Under the pieces are notes generated by a model. The model did not search any database. It was not told the DNA's origin and saw only the letters and a list, made by a program, of their open reading frames with translations. The position numbers and the translations under genes were made by a program. A stretch of 59,108 nt of DNA from Paraburkholderia lycopersici (GTDB taxonomy: Bacteria > Pseudomonadota > Gammaproteobacteria > Burkholderiales > Burkholderiaceae): assembly GCF_900096975.1 (NCBI RefSeq), contig NZ_FMYQ01000038.1, positions 1-59,108 on the forward strand, written 5' to 3'. Shown here piece after piece: positions 40,950 through 48,952 of this stretch. Within the stretch, counting starts at the first letter, position 1; the number at the start of each line of letters is the position of its first letter.

Positions 40950-42695
40950 ATGGGCACGATCACCGAAGCCGAGGCTCGCGATTACGCAGCGCCGCCTTCC
41001 GCGAGCCGCCACGCCGACACGCAGCCGCAACCCGCCGATGCGCCGTTCTCGACGCTCTCCACACGGCACCACCAGATGTTCCCCGAGCTCACCGACGACG
41101 AAATCGTGCGCCTCGCGCGCTTCGGCGAACAACGCCACTGGGCCGCGGGCGAGCTGCTTTTCCGCACGGGCGAAACCGGCCCCGGCATGTTCGTGCTGCT
41201 CTCCGGTTCGGTCAAGGTCTTCCAGCGCGACGGGCTGGGCCGCGAGCGGCGCATCGTCGAGCACGGGCGCGGCCATTTTCTCGCCGAAGTGGGCCAGCTA
41301 TCGGGCGGCCCGGCGCTCGTGGACGGCGTGGCACTCGAACCCGTCGACGCGATCCTGATTCCGCCCGAGCGGCTGCGCGCGGCCATCGTCGCCGAGGCGG
41401 AACTCGGCGAGCGCATCGTGCGCGCGCTGATCCTGCGTCGCGTCTCGCTGATCGAAAAGGGCGCGGGCGGGCCGATTCTCGTCGGCAAGCACGACGATCC
41501 CGCACTCGTTTTGCTGCAAGGCTTCCTCTCGCGCAACGGGCATCCGTACTCCGTGCTCGACGAGCGCGACGAAAGCACGCTCTGCGTGATCGAGCGCTTC
41601 GCCGCGCGCTGCGAAGACCTGCCGCTCGTGATCTGTCCCGATGGCACGGTGCTGCGCCAGCCCAGCGCGCCGGAACTGGCCACCTGCCTCGGCATCCTGC
41701 CCGAGCTGGACGGCGAGCGCGTTTATGACGTCGCCGTGGTCGGCGCGGGCCCCGCCGGTCTCGCGACGGCGGTCTACGCGGCCTCCGAAGGCCTTTCGGT
41801 GATCGTGCTCGATTCGCGCGCGCCGGGCGGCCAGGCGGGCGCGAGTTCGCGCATCGAAAACTATCTCGGCTTTCCGACCGGCATTTCGGGCCAGGCGCTC
41901 GCGGGCCGCGCGTTCGTGCAGGCGCAGAAGTTCGGCGCGCACGTCGCGATTCCCGTGGCCGTGCGCGCGCTGCGCTGCGACGAGGAACCGCGCCGCCTCG
42001 AAACCTGCAGCGGCGACGTGCGCGCGCATACCGTCGTGATCGCGAGCGGCGCGGTGTACCGCAAGCCCGCCATCGAAGGGATCGATCGCTATACGGGGCA
42101 CGGCGTCTACTTCTGGGCCTCGCCGGTCGAAGCGAAGCTCTGCAAGCACGAGGACGTCGTGCTCGTGGGCGGCGGCAATTCGGCGGGCCAGGCGATCGTC
42201 TATCTTTCCACGCACGCGCGCCAGATCGACGTGCTGATCCGCAAGGCCGGCTTCGAGTCGACGATGTCGCGCTATCTGATCGACCGCATCGCTTCGCTGC
42301 CGAACGTGCGGGTGCATCCGCGCAGCGAGATCGGCGGCCTCGGCGAGGACGAAAGCGGGCTCGCGTCGGTGCGTCTGAAGACACCGTGCCCCGAAGGCAT
42401 CGACCATTTCGATTCGCGCCACCTGTTCCTCTTCACGGGCGCGGACCCGAACACGGACTGGCTGCGCGCATGCGGCGTGGCGCTGGACCCGCACGGCTTC
42501 GTGGTGACCGGCGAAAACGAGTCGTGCAGCCTCGCCACGTCCGTGGATGGCGTGTACGCGATCGGCGACGCACGCGCGGGTTCGACCAAGCGCGTGGCGG
42601 CGGCCGTGGGCGAAGGCGCCGCCGTGGTGGCGCAGATTCATCAACGGCTCGCCACATTGCGGCCGGCGACGGTGGTTGCGGGCGTCCATGCGTGA
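40950..42695 (+). CDS. Cyclic-nucleotide-binding domain/thioredoxin-reductase-like fusion
   Basis: A 581-residue three-part protein. Residues about 42-165 are a cNMP-binding fold (GELLFRTGETGPGMFVLLSG, AEVGQLSG). Residues about 175-250 look like a thioredoxin/glutaredoxin fold without cysteines at the active-site position (GFLSRNGHPY). Residues 258-575 are a TrxB-type FAD/NAD(P)H reductase with VVGAGPAGLATAVYAA, GGGNSAGQA and YAIGDARAG, but FWASPVEAKLC stands where TrxB has its CxxC. It therefore cannot be a normal thioredoxin reductase. Its start follows a GAGGAG ribosome site. It overlaps the next gene by eight bases. Confidence 0.9.
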   Translation: MGTITEAEARDYAAPPSASRHADTQPQPADAPFSTLSTRHHQMFPELTDDEIVRLARFGEQRHWAAGELLFRTGETGPGMFVLLSGSVKVFQRDGLGRERRIVEHGRGHFLAEVGQLSGGPALVDGVALEPVDAILIPPERLRAAIVAEAELGERIVRALILRRVSLIEKGAGGPILVGKHDDPALVLLQGFLSRNGHPYSVLDERDESTLCVIERFAARCEDLPLVICPDGTVLRQPSAPELATCLGILPELDGERVYDVAVVGAGPAGLATAVYAASEGLSVIVLDSRAPGGQAGASSRIENYLGFPTGISGQALAGRAFVQAQKFGAHVAIPVAVRALRCDEEPRRLETCSGDVRAHTVVIASGAVYRKPAIEGIDRYTGHGVYFWASPVEAKLCKHEDVVLVGGGNSAGQAIVYLSTHARQIDVLIRKAGFESTMSRYLIDRIASLPNVRVHPRSEIGGLGEDESGLASVRLKTPCPEGIDHFDSRHLFLFTGADPNTDWLRACGVALDPHGFVVTGENESCSLATSVDGVYAIGDARAGSTKRVAAAVGEGAAVVAQIHQRLATLRPATVVAGVHA

Positions 42696-43971
42696 GCGCG
42701 TCGCGGACATTGGAGAAGCGCCCGCGCCCGCTGAAGCCGGCGCGATCGCGGCCACCCCGACGCTGACACTGCCGCTCGCGGCGGCGCGCACGCTGCATCT
42801 CGCGGCGCAAGGACTGCTCGCGCCGCCGCGCCGCAAAGCCACGTCGGACGACGTGCTCGACGCCATCCGCCGCATGACGCAACTGCAGATCGACACGATC
42901 CACGTGGTCGCGCGCAGTCCTTACTTTGTGCTGTTCAGCCGCATCGGCGCGTTCGATCCCGCCTGGCTCGACGCCCATCTCGCCGAAGGCCGGCTCTTCG
43001 AATACTGGTCGCACGAGGCGTGCTTCCTGCCGATCGAAGACTATGGGCTGCTGCGCCACCGCATGCTCGATCCTTCCGGCATGGGCTGGAAATACGCGGC
43101 CGGGTGGCACGCCCAGTATCGCGAGGAAATCGACGCGCTGCTCGAACGCATCCGCGCCGAAGGCGCCGTGCGCTCCGCCGACTTCGCGCGCGCGCCGGGC
43201 GACAAAGGCAGCGGCTGGTGGGACTGGAAGCCGGAGAAGCGGCATCTCGAAGTGCTGTTCGCGACCGGCGCGCTGATGGTGGCCGAGCGGCGCAACTTCC
43301 AGCGCGTGTACGACGTGGCCGAGCGCGTGCTGCCGCACTGGAACGACGCGCGCGACCTGCCGCCGCGCGCCGATGCGGAACGTGAGCTGCTCTTGCGTAC
43401 CTGCCGCGCGCTCGGCGTTGTTCGCGCGGATTGGGCCGCCGATTATTACCGGCTGCCACGTCGTCCGTATGGCGAAGCGCTGCACGCGCTCGCCGATGCG
43501 GGCGAGGTGCTGCCGGCGCGCGTGGAAGGCTGGAAGCAGGACGTGTTCGTGCACCGCGACTACGCCGCGCTCGTCGACGATGCGGCGAGCGGCAAGCTCG
43601 CGTCCACGGTCACCACCCTGCTCTCGCCCTTCGATCCCGTGGTGTGGGACCGCAAGCGCGCGCTTGCCCTGTTCGACTTCGACTATGCGATCGAATGTTA
43701 TCTACCCGCCGCGAAGCGCAGGTACGGTTACTTCGTACTGCCAATCTTGAACCGCGGGCAGCTCATCGGCCGCATCGACGCGAAAGCGCATCGGGTACAA
43801 CAGGTGTTCGAGGTCAAGTCGCTGCATATGGAGCCCGGAGTGCGCATGAGCGGCCGTCTGATGGCCGACTTGCGCCGGGCGCTGCAGCGTTGCGCGGACT
43901 GGCACGGCACGCGCGAGCTGCGCATCGGCGCCGCGCCGGACGGCCTGGCGGCCGCCCTGCTGGCTTCGTGA
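42688..43971 (+). CDS. YcaQ/AlkZ-like DNA interstrand crosslink glycosylase
   Basis: A 427-residue winged-helix protein of the YcaQ family from the ATG at 42688 (MRERVADIGEAP). The catalytic QxD motif region reads TQLQIDTIHVVARSPYFVLFSR; E. coli YcaQ has QID at this place. FEYWSHEACFLPIED, GWWDWKPEKRHLEVLFATG and TTLLSPFDPVVWDRKRA are family blocks. YcaQ unhooks interstrand crosslinks and removes bulky N7-alkylguanines. It overlaps the TrxR-like gene by eight bases, so a joint stress-response operon with its upstream neighbours is plausible. Confidence 0.88.
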   Translation: MRERVADIGEAPAPAEAGAIAATPTLTLPLAAARTLHLAAQGLLAPPRRKATSDDVLDAIRRMTQLQIDTIHVVARSPYFVLFSRIGAFDPAWLDAHLAEGRLFEYWSHEACFLPIEDYGLLRHRMLDPSGMGWKYAAGWHAQYREEIDALLERIRAEGAVRSADFARAPGDKGSGWWDWKPEKRHLEVLFATGALMVAERRNFQRVYDVAERVLPHWNDARDLPPRADAERELLLRTCRALGVVRADWAADYYRLPRRPYGEALHALADAGEVLPARVEGWKQDVFVHRDYAALVDDAASGKLASTVTTLLSPFDPVVWDRKRALALFDFDYAIECYLPAAKRRYGYFVLPILNRGQLIGRIDAKAHRVQQVFEVKSLHMEPGVRMSGRLMADLRRALQRCADWHGTRELRIGAAPDGLAAALLAS

Positions 43972-44007
43972 GCGTGCGGCTGCGAGCGCCGCACGCGCTA
44001 ACCACAG

Positions 44008-44283
44008 TTAGTGCTCGAGCTTCGCGCGCAACTCGCGTGCAGCTTCGAGCAGCCCTTCGTAGCCGGACCGCGCGTGCTGCGGCAGGTCGGGGTCGCCAAC
44101 CAGCGCGCCCAGCGTTTCGACAAGGCTGAAGACGAGGCCTCTCGCCGCGCCCGCCGCGATCTTGCCGGATTTCACGCCTTCATCGACGTGGGTAAAAGCT
44201 GCGTTCAGATTCTCCAGATCCGGCTGCGGCGCACCGCCGCCAGGCTTTTGAGCGTCCTGCTTTTGCGTGTCGTCGCTCGTCAT
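44008..44283 (-). CDS. Small hypothetical protein
   Basis: A 91-residue protein from an ATG at 44283 (MTSDDTQKQDAQKPGGG); an ATG at 44331 would add 16 residues. The N-terminal 25 residues are polar and disordered-looking. The rest, LNAAFTHVDEGVKSGKIAAG then LVFSLVETLGALV and GLLEAARELRAKLEH, is likely helical. No family is recognised. It is convergent with the ycaQ-like gene. Confidence 0.55.
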   Translation of the reverse strand: MTSDDTQKQDAQKPGGGAPQPDLENLNAAFTHVDEGVKSGKIAAGAARGLVFSLVETLGALVGDPDLPQHARSGYEGLLEAARELRAKLEH

Positions 44284-44423
44284 GATGAACTTGATCTCCC
44301 TTGGTGAGCTGTAGTCGAAAATATCCCGCACTTCTTTGAGTTATATACCGATCGCGCGCGGGCGTCCATCCGGGGCGGGACAACGGACCGCGCCGCAGAT
44401 AACGACCGGCAAGGCGGAGCGTG

Positions 44424-44445
44424 CTCCCGAATCTTCTCACCTTTG
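44424..44445 (+). repeat. Dispersed motif, copy 1
   Basis: CTCCCGAATCTT then CTCACCTTTG. It matches the consensus CTCCCGAAAAAG-CTCACCTTTG with two differences. Intergenic, plus orientation. Confidence 0.7.
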
Positions 44446-44512
44446 CTGTCCGCACGCAGAGGCCGAGAGCGCGGCGGCTTGTCGCCTGGTCACTCCATCT
44501 AACGGGAAAAAG

Positions 44513-44726
44513 CCTTGAAATCAGGGATAAAGTTGCGTCTGCACGATTGATTTGCCGGAGCCGTCATCCGCTTCTCGTACCCGCCATGGTTTCGCCAAAG
44601 GCGCTCCCGCAAACGCTCACCTTTGCGGTAAAGGAGGAGGATCCGCGCCGGTCCAGGTGCGGCGGGAAAAGGGAATGCGCTCACCTCGTCCCGGGAAAGA
44701 CGGCGGTTTTATCCTTGTTTTCAAGG
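44513..44726. repeat. Inverted pair of a GCCTTGAAA...GGATAAA sequence
   Basis: CCTTGAAATCAGGGATAAAG at 44513-44532 and, in reverse orientation, TTTTATCCTTGTTTTCAAGG at 44707-44726. Reading both in one sense gives GCCTTGAAAnCAnGGATAAA with two or three mismatches. The arms are about 175 bases apart and lie among the dispersed 22-base motifs. Confidence 0.6.
44604..44625 (+). repeat. Dispersed motif, copy 2
   Basis: CTCCCGCAAACG then CTCACCTTTG; two differences from consensus. It lies 180 bases after copy 1. A weak relative (GCTCACCTCG) lies at 44679-44688. Confidence 0.65.
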
Positions 44727-44801
44727 CATTCTTCGCGCAGTGGCGTGCCGCGCGCATGCGCGCGCGAGTCAACGGTGCGTCGGTTCGCGCGACCCTTCTC
44801 A

Positions 44802-44823
44802 CTCCCGAAAAGACTCACCTTTG
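44802..44823 (+). repeat. Dispersed motif, copy 3
   Basis: CTCCCGAAAAGA then CTCACCTTTG; two differences from consensus. It lies 198 bases after copy 2. Confidence 0.7.
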
Positions 44824-44939
44824 ATCTTCGCGCGCAATCGAATCGACGGCGCCGGCCGCCATCGGCGAGCGCCTGAACGATACCGCGCGATGCGGTATCG
44901 TATGAGGACGCCAATGCGAGGAATACGAGGAATCACACG

Positions 44940-45251
44940 ATGAACTACGCACCGAATGCGCCCGCGCGCAAGGAAATCGACGCGCTCAGCGGACCGGCCG
45001 TCATTGAATTCGGCACCGACTGGTGCGGCTATTGCCAGGGCGCGCAGCCATTGATTGGCGCGGCTTTCGAGCGCAATCCGCAAGTACGCCGCCTGAAAGT
45101 GGAAGACGGTCCCGGCCGCGCGCTCGGCCGCTCGTTTCGCGTGAAGCTCTGGCCCACACTCATTTTCCTGCGCGACGGCGCCGAGGTCGCGCGCGTGGTG
45201 CGCCCGCAGAGCGCCGCCGAACTCGACGAAGCCTTCGCTGCGCTCGGCTAG
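44940..45251 (+). CDS. Thioredoxin-family protein
   Basis: A 103-residue cytosolic thioredoxin-like protein. Active site WCGYC in EFGTDWCGYCQGAQPLI (about 24-40) and cis-Pro in KLWPTLIFLRDG. No signal peptide. The CGYC pair differs from the standard CGPC, which usually shifts redox potential. It is divergent from nothing and convergent with hpaR; between them lies one copy of the dispersed motif. The substrate is unknown. Confidence 0.88.
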   Translation: MNYAPNAPARKEIDALSGPAVIEFGTDWCGYCQGAQPLIGAAFERNPQVRRLKVEDGPGRALGRSFRVKLWPTLIFLRDGAEVARVVRPQSAAELDEAFAALG

Positions 45252-45287
45252 TCCAGCGCGGGCGGTCCGTGCCATCCGCGCGGATCG

Positions 45288-45309
45288 CCCCCGAAAAAGC
45301 TCACCTTTA
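45288..45309 (+). repeat. Dispersed motif, copy 4
   Basis: CCCCCGAAAAAG then CTCACCTTTA, in the 80-base space between the stops of the thioredoxin-like gene and hpaR; differs from consensus only at the ends. Confidence 0.7.
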
Positions 45310-45331
45310 TCCGTCGACTCGCGGTCCGCGT

Positions 45332-45781
45332 TCATTCCTCCATGCCCGCGAGCAGATCGTCGATCGCGCGATACACGCGCTCGACCACCTCCGGCCCCAC
45401 CTGCGCTTCGAGCGCCTTGTAACGCGACTCCAGTTCCTTCGAAATCGCCTTCACGAGGTGATGGCTCTTCTTCGTGAGCGAGACGAGCACGCGCCGCTGG
45501 TCGTCGGCGAAACGCTCCTTCGTCACGAGGCCGAGCGACTCCATGCGCGCGAGCACGCCCGCCATGCTCGGGCTGGAAATCGTGCAGAGATCGGAAATCT
45601 GCCGCGGCTCGAGCGGCCCGCTTTCGTTGAGCGCGCGTATCACGCGCCACTGCTGCTCGGTAAGACCATGCGACGTGATCAGCGGGCGAAAGCGCTCCAT
45701 CATCTTTTCGCGCGCGCGCAGAAGCAGCATGGGCAGATTGCGGTGCGTAACGCGAGTGTTCGGACGTGACGTATCGGGCAT
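45332..45781 (-). CDS. hpaR: MarR-family repressor of homoprotocatechuate catabolism
   Basis: A 149-residue MarR regulator. It shows NLPMLLLRAREKMMERFRPLI at the N-terminus, the winged helix LEPRQISDLCTISSPSMAGVLARMESLGLV with the wing ERFADDQRRVLVSLT, and a C-terminal dimerisation helix. These blocks fit HpaR, which represses the meta-cleavage hpa genes and is released by 4-hydroxyphenylacetate or its homologues. It is divergent from hpaG1, and a perfect palindrome lies between them. Confidence 0.9.
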   Translation of the reverse strand: MPDTSRPNTRVTHRNLPMLLLRAREKMMERFRPLITSHGLTEQQWRVIRALNESGPLEPRQISDLCTISSPSMAGVLARMESLGLVTKERFADDQRRVLVSLTKKSHHLVKAISKELESRYKALEAQVGPEVVERVYRAIDDLLAGMEE

Positions 45782-45886
45782 GGCGGTTTCGGCAAAACGG
45801 GAACGCGGGCGCGCCCGGCAGATCCCTGGGGCAAACCCGCAAATTCTTCAGCGAAGATTGACGACGGATGATGGCAGGCGCACTAT

Positions 45887-45902
45887 CGCTAACATATTAG
45901 CG
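45887..45902. promoter_or_regulatory. Palindrome next to hpaG1, probable HpaR operator
   Basis: CGCTAA-CATA-TTAGCG is a perfect 6-base inverted repeat with a 4-base spacer, ending 23 bases before the hpaG1 ATG in an AT-rich patch. Size and position fit a MarR-family repressor site. HpaR binding is inferred. Confidence 0.6.
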
Positions 45903-45925
45903 TTTCCGGCAGGCCAATCCAAGCC

Positions 45926-46696
45926 ATGTTTTCCGTTGCCGATCATCTGCTTCACATCGAAGGCGACGCGTTGCCGCTCGACGTGGATGCCGCCTCCGTG
46001 CGCACACTGCTCGCCGGCGGCGCGGCGTGCCGCGCGCCTGTAAGCGGCGCCGTCTACGGCACGCTGCTCAACGACCGTCACGCGCTCGAAGCGATGGGAG
46101 ACGCCGTGAACGCGCCCCCCTACAAAGCGCCGCCGCGTGCGCCCATTCTCTACCTGAAGCCGCGCAACACGCTCGCGGGGCACCGTGCGCGCGTGGCCGT
46201 GCCGGGCAGCGAAGGCGTGCAGGTGGGCGCATCGCTCGGCATCGTGATTGGTCGCGCCGCCACGCGCGTTGCCGCGCGCGAAGCATTCGACTACATCGCG
46301 GGCTATACGCTCGTCGCCGATCTGTGCGTATCGCACGCGAGCGTCTATCGCCCCTCGGTACGATTTCGCGCCCGAGACAACTTCTGCGTGGTGGGCCCGG
46401 CCGTGATCTCGCGCCGCCATGTGCCCGATCCCGACCGCCTTCCCATCGCCGTGAACGTGAGAGGCCGGGCCATGTTCAGTGCGACAACGGCCACGAACGT
46501 GCGCGGTGTCGCACGATTGCTTGCGGACGTCACCGAATTCATGACGCTCTCCCCCGGCGACGTCATCACGCTCGGCGTACCGCATGGCGCGCCGGTGGTC
46601 GATGCCGATGCGCACGCAACGATCGCCATTGGCGACTGGGCGCCGCTCGAAATCGAATTCGTCGCGGGGCGCGCGGCACAGGGAGCACGAGCATGA
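45926..46696 (+). CDS. hpaG1: Homoprotocatechuate pathway isomerase/decarboxylase, HpaG1 subunit
   Basis: A 256-residue protein of the fumarylacetoacetase-like family. HpaG1 and HpaG2 together perform decarboxylation of 5-oxopent-3-ene-1,2,5-tricarboxylate and isomerisation of the resulting acid; in E. coli the two halves are one chain (HpaG). Typical blocks are PILYLKPRNTLAGH, GASLGIVIGRAATRV, YIAGYTLVADLCV and MTLSPGDVITLGVPHGAP. Its TGA overlaps the next ATG (ATGATG), so the two halves are coupled. First gene of the hpa operon. Confidence 0.9.
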   Translation: MFSVADHLLHIEGDALPLDVDAASVRTLLAGGAACRAPVSGAVYGTLLNDRHALEAMGDAVNAPPYKAPPRAPILYLKPRNTLAGHRARVAVPGSEGVQVGASLGIVIGRAATRVAAREAFDYIAGYTLVADLCVSHASVYRPSVRFRARDNFCVVGPAVISRRHVPDPDRLPIAVNVRGRAMFSATTATNVRGVARLLADVTEFMTLSPGDVITLGVPHGAPVVDADAHATIAIGDWAPLEIEFVAGRAAQGARA

Positions 46697-47460
46697 TGCG
46701 CGGACGCGTTGCCTACGCAGGCGCGATACACGACGCCGCGCCCGAAGACACGAACGGGAGCGGCCGCGTGCGACTCGCCGACGGCCGCGTGCGCGAGGAG
46801 CACGAAGTCGTCTGGCTTGCGCCGTTCGAGCCCGGCACGATCTTCGCGCTTGGCCTGAACTACGCCGCGCACGCGAAGGAACTGCAGTTCTCGAAGCAGG
46901 AAGAGCCGCTCGTGTTCCTCAAGGGACCGGGTACGGTACTCGGCCATCGCGGCACGACGCGACGCCCCGCCGATGTCGCGTTCATGCATTACGAGTGCGA
47001 GCTCGCCGTCGTGATCGGCCGCACGGCGCAGAACGTGAAGCGCGAGGACGCCATGCAGTACGTGGCGGGCTATACGATCGCGAACGACTACGCGATCCGC
47101 GACTATCTGGAGAACTACTATCGCCCGAACCTGCGCGTAAAAAACCGCGACGGCGGCACCGTGCTGGGACCGTGGCTCGTCGACGCCGCCGACATTGCCG
47201 ACGTCAACGCGCTCGGCCTGCGCACTTACGTGAACGGCGAACTCAAGCAGGACGGCAACACGCGCGATTTCGTCACCGGCATTGCCGAACTGATCGAGTA
47301 TTTGAGCGGCTTCATGACGCTCGCTCCCGGCGACGTCATCCTGACCGGCACGCCCGAAGGCGTCGTCAACGTGAACGTGGGCGACGAAGTGGTATGCGAG
47401 ATCGACGGTCTCGGTCGCCTCGTCAATACGATCGCAAGCGACGCCGAGTACGGGCGTTGA
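46693..47460 (+). CDS. hpaG2: Homoprotocatechuate pathway isomerase/decarboxylase, HpaG2 subunit
   Basis: A 255-residue partner of HpaG1, also fumarylacetoacetase-like. GLNYAAHAKELQF, VFLKGPGTVLGH, HYECELAVVIGRTAQNV (metal ligand region), AGYTIANDYAIRDYLENYYRPNLRVKN and GDVILTGTPEGV are characteristic. I chose the ATG at 46693, which overlaps the hpaG1 stop; a second ATG follows at 46696. The open frame runs far upstream inside hpaG1, but this is a shadow. It acts in the cytosol after ring cleavage. Confidence 0.9.
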   Translation: MMRGRVAYAGAIHDAAPEDTNGSGRVRLADGRVREEHEVVWLAPFEPGTIFALGLNYAAHAKELQFSKQEEPLVFLKGPGTVLGHRGTTRRPADVAFMHYECELAVVIGRTAQNVKREDAMQYVAGYTIANDYAIRDYLENYYRPNLRVKNRDGGTVLGPWLVDAADIADVNALGLRTYVNGELKQDGNTRDFVTGIAELIEYLSGFMTLAPGDVILTGTPEGVVNVNVGDEVVCEIDGLGRLVNTIASDAEYGR

Positions 47461-47494
47461 TCCGCAAACGAATGGAACCCCGGATAAGTTAGCC

Positions 47495-48952
47495 ATGCGA
47501 ATCGACCACCTCATCGACGGCCGCGCCCATGCCGGGCGCGACTACTTCGAAACTGTGAATCCGGCAAACCAGGACGTGCTCGCGGAAGTCGCGCGCGGCG
47601 GCGCGCAGGAAGTCGATCTTGCGGTACGCGCCGCAAAAAGCGCGTTCCCTGCGTGGGCGGCCAAGCCCGCCGCCGAGCGCGCGAAGGCCATCCGCAAGCT
47701 CGGCGAGCTGATCGCGAAGAACGTGCCGGAGATCGCGCGGACCGAAACGATGGACACGGGCCAGACCATTTCGCAAACGGGCAAGCAGCTCGTGCCACGC
47801 GCCGCCGACAACTTCAGCTACTTCGCCGAAATCTGCGCCGCAGTAGATGGCCATACCTATCCCACGACCACGCACCTGAACTACACGCTGTTTCACCCGG
47901 TGGGCGTATGCGCGCTCATTTCGCCCTGGAACGTGCCGTTCATGACCGCCACGTGGAAGGTCGCGCCGTGCCTCGCGTTCGGCAATACCGCCGTGCTGAA
48001 GATGAGCGAGCTTTCGCCGCTCACGGCCTCGATGCTCGGCCAGCTCGCGCTCGATGCGGGCATTCCGGCTGGCGTGCTCAACGTCGTGCACGGCTACGGC
48101 AAGGAAGCGGGCGAACCGCTCGTCGCGCATCCCGACGTGCGCGCCGTCTCGTTCACGGGCTCGACCGCCACCGGCAATCGCATCGTGCAGGCCGCCGGCC
48201 TCAAGAAATTTTCGATGGAACTCGGCGGGAAGTCGCCATTCGTGATCTTCGACGACGCCGATTTCGAGCGCGCGCTCGACGCCGCTGTATTCATGATCTT
48301 CTCCAACAACGGCGAACGCTGCACGGCCGGCTCGCGCATTCTCGTCCAACGCTCCATCTACGCGAGGTTCGCGCAGCGCTTCGTCGAACGCGCGAGGCGC
48401 ATCACCGTAGGCGATCCGCTCGACGAGAAAACGATCGTCGGCCCAATGATCAGTCAGGGACATCTTGCGAAAGTCCGCAGCTATATCGAACTCGGACCGA
48501 AGGAAGGCGCGACGCTTGCGTGCGGCGGTCTCGACACGACCGCGCTGCCCGGCGCGATCAAGAATGGAAACTTCGTTCAGCCAACCGTTTTCGTCGACGT
48601 CGACAACCGCATGCGCATCGCGCAGGAAGAGATCTTCGGACCTGTTGCGTGCCTGATTCCTTTCGACGACGAAGCAGAGGCGATCCGTCTTTCCAACGAT
48701 ATCGCCTACGGCCTCTCCAGCTACGTGTGGACCGAGAACACCGGGCGGGCGCTGCGGGTAGCGGCCGCCATCGAGGCAGGCATGTGCTTCGTGAACAGCC
48801 AGAACGTGCGCGACCTGCGCCAGCCGTTCGGCGGCACGAAGGCCTCGGGCGTGGGCCGCGAAGGCGGCACATGGAGCTACGAGGTGTTCCTCGAGCCGAA
48901 GAACGTCTGCGTTTCGCTCGGCTCGCATCACATTCCGCATTGGGGCGTGTAA
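47495..48952 (+). CDS. hpaE: 5-carboxymethyl-2-hydroxymuconate semialdehyde dehydrogenase
   Basis: A 485-residue NAD+-dependent aldehyde dehydrogenase that oxidises the ring-cleavage product of homoprotocatechuate to the dicarboxylate. It has the full catalytic set: Asn145 (SPWNVPF), Glu242 (MELGGKSP), Cys276 (NNGERCTAGS), and the NAD motif SFTGSTATG. The C-terminal GMCFVNSQNVRDLRQPFGGTKASGVGREGG is typical of HpaE. Its stop overlaps the hpaD start by one base. Confidence 0.94.
   Translation: MRIDHLIDGRAHAGRDYFETVNPANQDVLAEVARGGAQEVDLAVRAAKSAFPAWAAKPAAERAKAIRKLGELIAKNVPEIARTETMDTGQTISQTGKQLVPRAADNFSYFAEICAAVDGHTYPTTTHLNYTLFHPVGVCALISPWNVPFMTATWKVAPCLAFGNTAVLKMSELSPLTASMLGQLALDAGIPAGVLNVVHGYGKEAGEPLVAHPDVRAVSFTGSTATGNRIVQAAGLKKFSMELGGKSPFVIFDDADFERALDAAVFMIFSNNGERCTAGSRILVQRSIYARFAQRFVERARRITVGDPLDEKTIVGPMISQGHLAKVRSYIELGPKEGATLACGGLDTTALPGAIKNGNFVQPTVFVDVDNRMRIAQEEIFGPVACLIPFDDEAEAIRLSNDIAYGLSSYVWTENTGRALRVAAAIEAGMCFVNSQNVRDLRQPFGGTKASGVGREGGTWSYEVFLEPKNVCVSLGSHHIPHWGV

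Larger units (their letters stand above)
44284..44939. other. 656-base region with repeated motifs, no clear gene
   Basis: Open frames here are short and overlap in all directions, and none has a convincing ribosome site or family. The stretch holds three strong copies and one weak copy of a dispersed 22-base motif and an inverted pair of a ~21-base sequence, listed separately. The last 60 bases contain the ribosome site (AGGAAT) for the thioredoxin-like gene. Confidence 0.6.

Noticed and set aside
44421..44876. A 151-codon plus-strand frame with three LPxxLTF-like repeats
   Set aside because: The repeats are the translated 22-base DNA motif, which also occurs outside this frame at 45288, 58211 and 58337. 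No ribosome site and biased Arg/Ser composition; a DNA-level repeat is the simpler reading.
47653..48951. Long in-frame upstream extension of hpaD
   Set aside because: It lies wholly inside hpaE in another frame. The overlapping TAATG junction and family length fix the hpaD start at 48952.
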